The notes beneath the pieces were generated by a model. It did no database searches, was not told the DNA's origin, and saw only the letters and a list, made by a program, of their open reading frames with translations. A program made the translations under genes and the position numbers. From Thermodesulfobacteriota bacterium (GTDB taxonomy: Bacteria > Desulfobacterota > Desulfomonilia > Desulfomonilales > Desulfomonilaceae), in NCBI GenBank assembly GCA_030837305.1, contig JAUPKT010000333.1:1-6482 (forward strand): DNA of 6,482 nucleotides. The letters are read 5' to 3'. Positions 4,945-6,482 of this stretch are shown piece after piece; within the stretch, counting starts at the first letter, position 1, and the number at the start of each line of letters is the position of its first letter.

Positions 4945-6195
4945 ATGCAGAAAATGAACCGAAGAGATTTCATGAAGACAACATTGGCGGTGGGTTTGGG
5001 CGCTACAATAACGACCGGGCCGGCATTTCTGAAGTATGCCCTGGGGGAAACGCCCGTAAAGTACGGCTGTGTCCTTCCGCTCAGCGGAGTGATGGCGGAG
5101 TTGGCTGGAGACCAGAAGATTGCCAGCGAGATCTCCATCGAGGAGATCAACAAGAACGGCGGCATTCTCGGGCGCCAGGTTGAACTGATAATTCGCGACA
5201 CTGAGGGAACAGCCCCTATCGCCCGAAGAAAGGCGGAGGAGCTCTGCGAGAATGACAAGGTGGATTTCCTGGGAGGAACATGTACTGGCTGGGAAGAACT
5301 CGCGGTCAGTGAAGTGTCCAAACGAAACAAGAAGAATTTCTTTATTTATCCTCATAACTTTGTCGACAATACCGTAAAAGACAGTTTCAACGAATTTGCT
5401 TTTGACCTCAATGTTAGCCCTTACTACGCTGGAGCTTCTCAGGGAAAATGGGTGGCTGAGAATCTGCCAGGCAAGAGATGGCACCTGCTCGCCGACAACT
5501 ACTCCTGGCCACGCATGTGGATGCCTGGCTTTAAAAAATGGGCGGAAAAGACAGGGAAGGAGTGGACAGGAGAGACATGGGCGCCGTTTCCCTGTAAGGA
5601 CTATTCAACATTTATTCCCCAAGTCCTTGCCAAGAAACCCGATGTGCTATTCACTGTTACATGGGGATCTGGCCAGATAAGCCAGATCAAACAGTTCGCT
5701 GAGTTCGGCATGGCCAGCAAGATGCCCTGCATATTCGGCGTGACCGACATCCCTTGGGCACACGCTGCGGGCAAAGGCGCCTTTGCAGACCTGTACGCAG
5801 GCATGCCGTGGTACTGGGAGCTTCAGGAAAAATACCCTAAAGCAAAGAGCTTCAACGAAAGGTTCTTTGCCAAGTGCAACCGCATGCCGGCGGCCTATGG
5901 CCAGATCACATACGAAGGCCCGATACTTTACAGGGATGTCGTGAACGAGATTAAGTCCATGGATCCTTTCAAAGTTGCCAAGGCGCTCGAGGGACGGAGG
6001 TTCCAGTATCTCAAGAGTGAAGTTTACATTCGGGCTTGTGATCATCTGGCCATACAGGAATTCTTCATGGCAAAGGGCAAGGCCGCGAAAGACATGAAGG
6101 GTGACTTTGATTTCTTCAACCTGGTGGGTTCCGGGGGAGTCAGTGAGGAGCTTGCTACGACCTGCGAGGAGAAGGGTCTGGGCAATCGCGTGTAA
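4945..6195 (+). CDS. Tat-exported periplasmic binding protein, LivK-like (ABC transporter)
   Basis: This 416-residue solute receptor belongs to the type I periplasmic binding protein group (branched-chain amino acid, amide and urea receptors). The N-terminus carries a twin-arginine signal, NRRDFMKT with R6-R7, then a hydrophobic stretch at about 12-32; cleavage is likely near residues 33-36. The mature protein starts with the family hallmark PVKYGCVLPLSG, then INKNGGILGRQVELIIRDTEG and a segment ending VDFLGG. A typical second-lobe pattern follows (KPDVLFTVTWGSGQISQIKQFAEFG). It would capture its ligand in the periplasm and deliver it to a LivHMGF-type permease. The start ATG has a strong GGAGGAGG seven bases upstream. 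Placement straight after the cupins, and before a LivH-like gene, suggests it imports the substrate of the cluster. The ligand cannot be predicted reliably, since this family also binds amides, urea, aromatic acids and other small polar compounds. Tat export, suggesting folding before export, is less common than Sec export for these receptors. Confidence 0.93.
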   Translation: MQKMNRRDFMKTTLAVGLGATITTGPAFLKYALGETPVKYGCVLPLSGVMAELAGDQKIASEISIEEINKNGGILGRQVELIIRDTEGTAPIARRKAEELCENDKVDFLGGTCTGWEELAVSEVSKRNKKNFFIYPHNFVDNTVKDSFNEFAFDLNVSPYYAGASQGKWVAENLPGKRWHLLADNYSWPRMWMPGFKKWAEKTGKEWTGETWAPFPCKDYSTFIPQVLAKKPDVLFTVTWGSGQISQIKQFAEFGMASKMPCIFGVTDIPWAHAAGKGAFADLYAGMPWYWELQEKYPKAKSFNERFFAKCNRMPAAYGQITYEGPILYRDVVNEIKSMDPFKVAKALEGRRFQYLKSEVYIRACDHLAIQEFFMAKGKAAKDMKGDFDFFNLVGSGGVSEELATTCEEKGLGNRV

Positions 6196-6220
6196 GGCAC
6201 CGGAAACGTACAGTTTCACC

Positions 6221-6264
6221 GCCCGAAATAAAGCCCCCGGCCAAAGGCCGCGGGGCACTCGGGC
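6221..6264 (+). other. Two-tier intergenic hairpin between binding protein and permease
   Basis: An inner stem GCCCCCGGCC (6233-6242) pairs with 6246-6256 around an AAA loop, with one bulged C. An outer stem GCCCG (6221-6225) / CGGGC (6260-6264) encloses it. There is no T-run, so it is not a standard intrinsic terminator. Such hairpins after binding-protein genes are often thought to protect the upstream mRNA or reduce read-through, which keeps the receptor more abundant than the permease. Confidence 0.5.
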
Positions 6265-6319
6265 CAAGACGAACAGGGTCGGCCAAAGAGTTTCCTGCCA
6301 TCAACGGAAAGACGTTGCG

Positions 6320-6482
6320 ATGTTTGAAATCGAATCGAGTTTTCTACTTTCATGGGGTGCCATCATTGCATGGTTTGCCGCTGTTGCAGGCATTCCCGGC
6401 GTGGTATGGCTGCAACAGATATTCTTAGGCCTGGTGAATGCGTCGGTGCTGGTGACGCTGTCTCTGGGCCTAACCATAATCA
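6320..6482 (+). CDS. LivH-type ABC transporter permease, 5' part (cut by window end)
   Basis: The first 54 codons of an inner-membrane permease are visible. After a short polar start (MFEIESS) comes a hydrophobic segment at about residues 8-29. It is followed by LQQIFLGLVNASVLVTLSLGLTII (31-54), the signature opening of LivH-family permeases (QxxxxGLxxGSxxxLxxLGLTxIFG). The first hydrophobic segment, before that signature, is longer than in many LivH proteins. It would form the channel of the branched-chain-type ABC transporter together with a LivM-like subunit and two ATPases, which probably lie beyond the right edge. The GGAAAG at 6305-6310 gives a moderate ribosome binding site nine bases before the ATG. 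It is 124 bases downstream of the binding-protein gene, separated by the hairpin at 6221-6264. Confidence 0.82.
   Translation, partial: MFEIESSFLLSWGAIIAWFAAVAGIPGVVWLQQIFLGLVNASVLVTLSLGLTII

Overview
The window reads as chromosomal DNA of an anaerobic bacterium, plausibly a deltaproteobacterium-type lineage (Desulfobacterota). This is inferred from the gene mix: a MtaA-like methyltransferase of the uroporphyrinogen decarboxylase (URO-D) superfamily, a relic of a corrinoid protein, an FCD-type GntR regulator and a Tat-exported LivK-like binding protein. No marker gene fixes the taxon.

Bases 1-227 hold one intact tRNA-Asn(GTT) with an encoded CCA end and its own rho-independent terminator. 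Just upstream lies a broken second copy of the same tRNA (21-91), in which two internal segments are replaced by short GC-rich hairpins. Bases 228-1544 contain no convincing intact gene. This stretch holds a strong, probably bidirectional terminator hairpin (566-598), a minus-strand relic of the C-terminal third of a B12-binding corrinoid protein (1039-1266), and an AT-rich promoter region with overlapping palindromes (1403-1456).

From 1545 onward all genes are on the plus strand: a small cupin (1545-1952), a GntR/FCD regulator (2136-2846), a MtaA-like methyltransferase (3020-4048), a second cupin (4068-4481), a third cupin (4556-4900), a Tat-signal branched-chain-amino-acid-type periplasmic binding protein (4945-6195), and the first 54 codons of a LivH-type permease cut by the window end. 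Gaps of 19, 74, 44 and 124 bases from the methyltransferase onward suggest one transcription unit.

Taken together this looks like a regulated uptake-and-catabolism cassette. A Liv-type ABC transporter imports a small polar compound, and a zinc-type methyltransferase-like enzyme and three dissimilar cupins act on it under an FCD-type GntR repressor or activator. The substrate cannot be read from the sequence. No intact corrinoid protein or second methyltransferase lies inside the window, so any B12-linked methyl transfer needs partners encoded elsewhere or beyond the right edge. The association of a MtaA-like protein with three cupins is the part most worth pursuing as a possibly undescribed pathway.
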